NCBI GenBank assembly: GCA_009783635.1
Contig: WRDC01000026.1
Coordinates: 1-14,523 of the forward strand
Origin: Methanimicrococcus sp.
Lineage (GTDB): Archaea; Halobacteriota; Methanosarcinia; Methanosarcinales; Methanosarcinaceae
DNA length: 14,523 nucleotides
Direction of reading: 5' to 3'
In this document: in pieces, positions 13,211 through 14,523 of the stretch
Layout of the letters: the number at the start of each line of letters is the position of its first letter
How positions within the stretch are numbered: position 1 is the first letter of the stretch
Translations under genes and position numbers: made by a program
Notes under the pieces: generated by a model
Seen by the model: only the letters and a program-made list of their open reading frames with translations
Told to the model about the DNA's origin: nothing
Databases searched by the model: none

Positions 13211-14523
13211 TTACATTTGGTTTCTGTTTCTGTACAGGATGAGACCAAACGCCAAAGCCGGCGCCGTCAATAAAACCATCGCCCAAAACAGCGCTCCGGG
13301 AAGACTGTTCGTGCCGATGTTTTGAGTGCGTCCGGAATCGCTGCCGGATGGTTTATTTGCGGGCGGCGTTGTTTTATTGGAACCGGAATTGTTCAACGCA
13401 TTTTCGTTGTTTTCCGTGATTCCGGCCTGACCGAAACCGCTGCCGGAACTTTTGTTGCCGCCGTTGCCGCCGCCGGCAGGCTTCGTCCACTGTGCGTACA
13501 AGACATGGTCCGCCTCATTTGTCACAACCGTAGACGAATCTACCTTTTCACCGCCTGAAACCGCTGTAAACCAGCCTTCAAAAGTACACCCGTCCCGACT
13601 CAGCTCGGGCAATTTGCCGTATATTTTATCGAAAAGTATAGGTTTGCTGTCCGAAATCAGGCCTTCAACGGCATCTTCACCGGCATTGAGATCAAAAGAC
13701 ACGGTATAAAACGTCAAAGCCGTACCAACCGCATAGCTGATATCATAGTTATTGTAACCCTGCGTAAAAGGCTCCGACCATGTCACTTCGCCGGTAATAT
13801 ACATCTCATATGCACCGTCATCTGCCGGATCTCGGTCATATGCCGCTGAAGCGTGGTTGTTCGAAAACACGACACCTGTGGCATCCGCAGGAATCGTGAA
13901 GTTGCTAAGGTTTTCATTGGTGTTGGTAATCCAAACGCCACCGCCGTCAAGGAATGCAGTGTTATCGGAAATCGTGCCGCCTGTCATAGCAAAGCTAGCT
14001 TCGTATATGTACACGCCGCCGCCATACACATCCGCGGTGTTATTAGAAATCTTTCCGCCCATCATAGTAAAGCTTCCGAATGAGAACACGCCGCCACCAC
14101 TGCCGTCATTTGCGGTGTTATTTTCAATCGTGCCGCCTGCCATAGTAAAGTCAGAATGTGCAAGCACGCCGCCACCATCGCCATAGTTTGCAACGTTATT
14201 CGAAATCGTGCCGCCTGTCATAGTAAAGTCAGAATTTACCAACACCCCGCCGCCAATTATATTCGCGAAGTTATTGGAAATCTTTCCGCCCGCCATAGTA
14301 AAAGCAGATTCTGCTGCTACACCGCCTCCTAAATCAGCTTTGTTATTCTCAATCACGCCGCCGGTCATAGTAAAGTCAGAATATGATAACACCCCGCCGC
14401 CATTTATCTTCACGGAGTTATTCGCAATCACGCCGCCGGACATCTCAAAAGATCCGTCGGATCCAACAAACACGCCACCGCCACCGATATTCGCGAAGTT
14501 ATATTCAATCACACCGCCGGACA
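13211..14523 (-). CDS. Surface adhesin-like protein with beta-helix repeats (C-terminal part, truncated by window edge)
   Basis: The frame is open to the window edge, so the N-terminus is missing; about 437 codons are visible. The first ~200 residues are seven full and one partial repeats of 24-26 residues with the pattern FTMxGGxIxNNxAxxxGGGV, typical of right-handed parallel beta-helix surface proteins. Next comes a degenerate repeat ending in SNNHASAAYDR, then a Listeria-Bacteroides-type repeat (VSFDLNAGEDAVEG... to DGCTFEGWFTAVSGG...VLYAQWTK), then a Gly/Ser/Asn-rich linker, and finally one membrane helix (ALFWAMVLLTAPALAFGLIL) with a basic end, YRNRNQM. The layout implies an anchored, outward-facing protein for adhesion. 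SLPG directly before the helix loosely resembles a sorting motif, but it is neither LPXTG nor PGF-CTERM. A terminator lies downstream. GTG at 14512 is an internal codon, not the start. Confidence 0.88.
   Translation of the reverse strand, partial: SGGVIEYNFANIGGGGVFVGSDGSFEMSGGVIANNSVKINGGGVLSYSDFTMTGGVIENNKADLGGGVAAESAFTMAGGKISNNFANIIGGGVLVNSDFTMTGGTISNNVANYGDGGGVLAHSDFTMAGGTIENNTANDGSGGGVFSFGSFTMMGGKISNNTADVYGGGVYIYEASFAMTGGTISDNTAFLDGGGVWITNTNENLSNFTIPADATGVVFSNNHASAAYDRDPADDGAYEMYITGEVTWSEPFTQGYNNYDISYAVGTALTFYTVSFDLNAGEDAVEGLISDSKPILFDKIYGKLPELSRDGCTFEGWFTAVSGGEKVDSSTVVTNEADHVLYAQWTKPAGGGNGGNKSSGSGFGQAGITENNENALNNSGSNKTTPPANKPSGSDSGRTQNIGTNSLPGALFWAMVLLTAPALAFGLILYRNRNQM
13912..14523. 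repeat. 72-78 bp repeat array within the surface protein gene
   Basis: Each unit encodes 24-26 residues. Counting residues from the GTG at 14512, the FxM positions fall at about 22, 47, 71, 96, 122, 148 and 174. DNA identity between units is high in the GGN-GGN-(A/G)TN-(A/T)NN-AAT blocks. The array runs beyond the window edge. Such arrays change copy number by recombination. Confidence 0.8.

Overview
The window looks like a piece of a euryarchaeal, probably methanogen, chromosome. The evidence is the archaeal RNA polymerase layout on the minus strand (rpoH followed by a split-type rpoB''), an archaeal geranylgeranyl-reductase-type flavoprotein, a DUF92 membrane protein, tRNAs without encoded CCA, TATA-like box A sequences with mostly short leaders, and T-rich 3' ends. 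The surface protein at the right edge (beta-helix repeats, a Listeria-Bacteroides-type repeat, a C-terminal membrane anchor) suggests a host-associated lineage. No gene in the window ends in TAG, which would fit, but does not prove, a pyrrolysine-using Methanosarcinales such as Methanimicrococcus. The genus call is inference.

Layout. 1-1727 (minus): rpoH and the first ~400 codons of rpoB''; both appear to lack an ATG start (TTG and probably ATT), and a 280-bp gap with a terminator-like hairpin lies between them. 1959-2032 (minus): tRNA-Lys(UUU). 2033-2634: AT-rich spacer with GC-rich palindromes and a C9 tract. 2635-5019 (plus): a two-gene operon for an NfnAB/SudAB-type flavin/iron-sulfur NADPH:ferredoxin oxidoreductase. 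5129-6268 (plus): a membrane-anchored transglutaminase-like protein, possibly on a leaderless mRNA. 6366-7661 (minus): the geranylgeranyl-reductase-family flavoprotein. 7662-8309: spacer with a 16-bp tandem repeat and hairpins. 8310-9983 (plus): a DEAD-box RNA helicase with a basic repetitive tail, followed by an intrinsic-type terminator. 10216-11673 (plus): a long DUF92 membrane protein. 11786-11868 (plus): tRNA-Leu(CAA). 12217-12975 (minus): an alpha/beta hydrolase. 13211-14523 (minus): the 3' part of the surface protein.

Most genes are single transcription units with their own TATA-like element; only nfnA-nfnB is clearly co-transcribed. rpoH, rpoB'', the two tRNAs and the helicase belong to gene expression; the Nfn complex balances NADPH and ferredoxin; the flavoprotein, and possibly the DUF92 protein, act on isoprenoid lipids. 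I see no mobile element, CRISPR array, toxin or defence cassette. The main oddities are the apparent AUU start of rpoB'', the uncoupling of rpoH from rpoB'', repeated short tandem duplications in spacers and in two genes, and palindromic elements on both sides of the Nfn operon.
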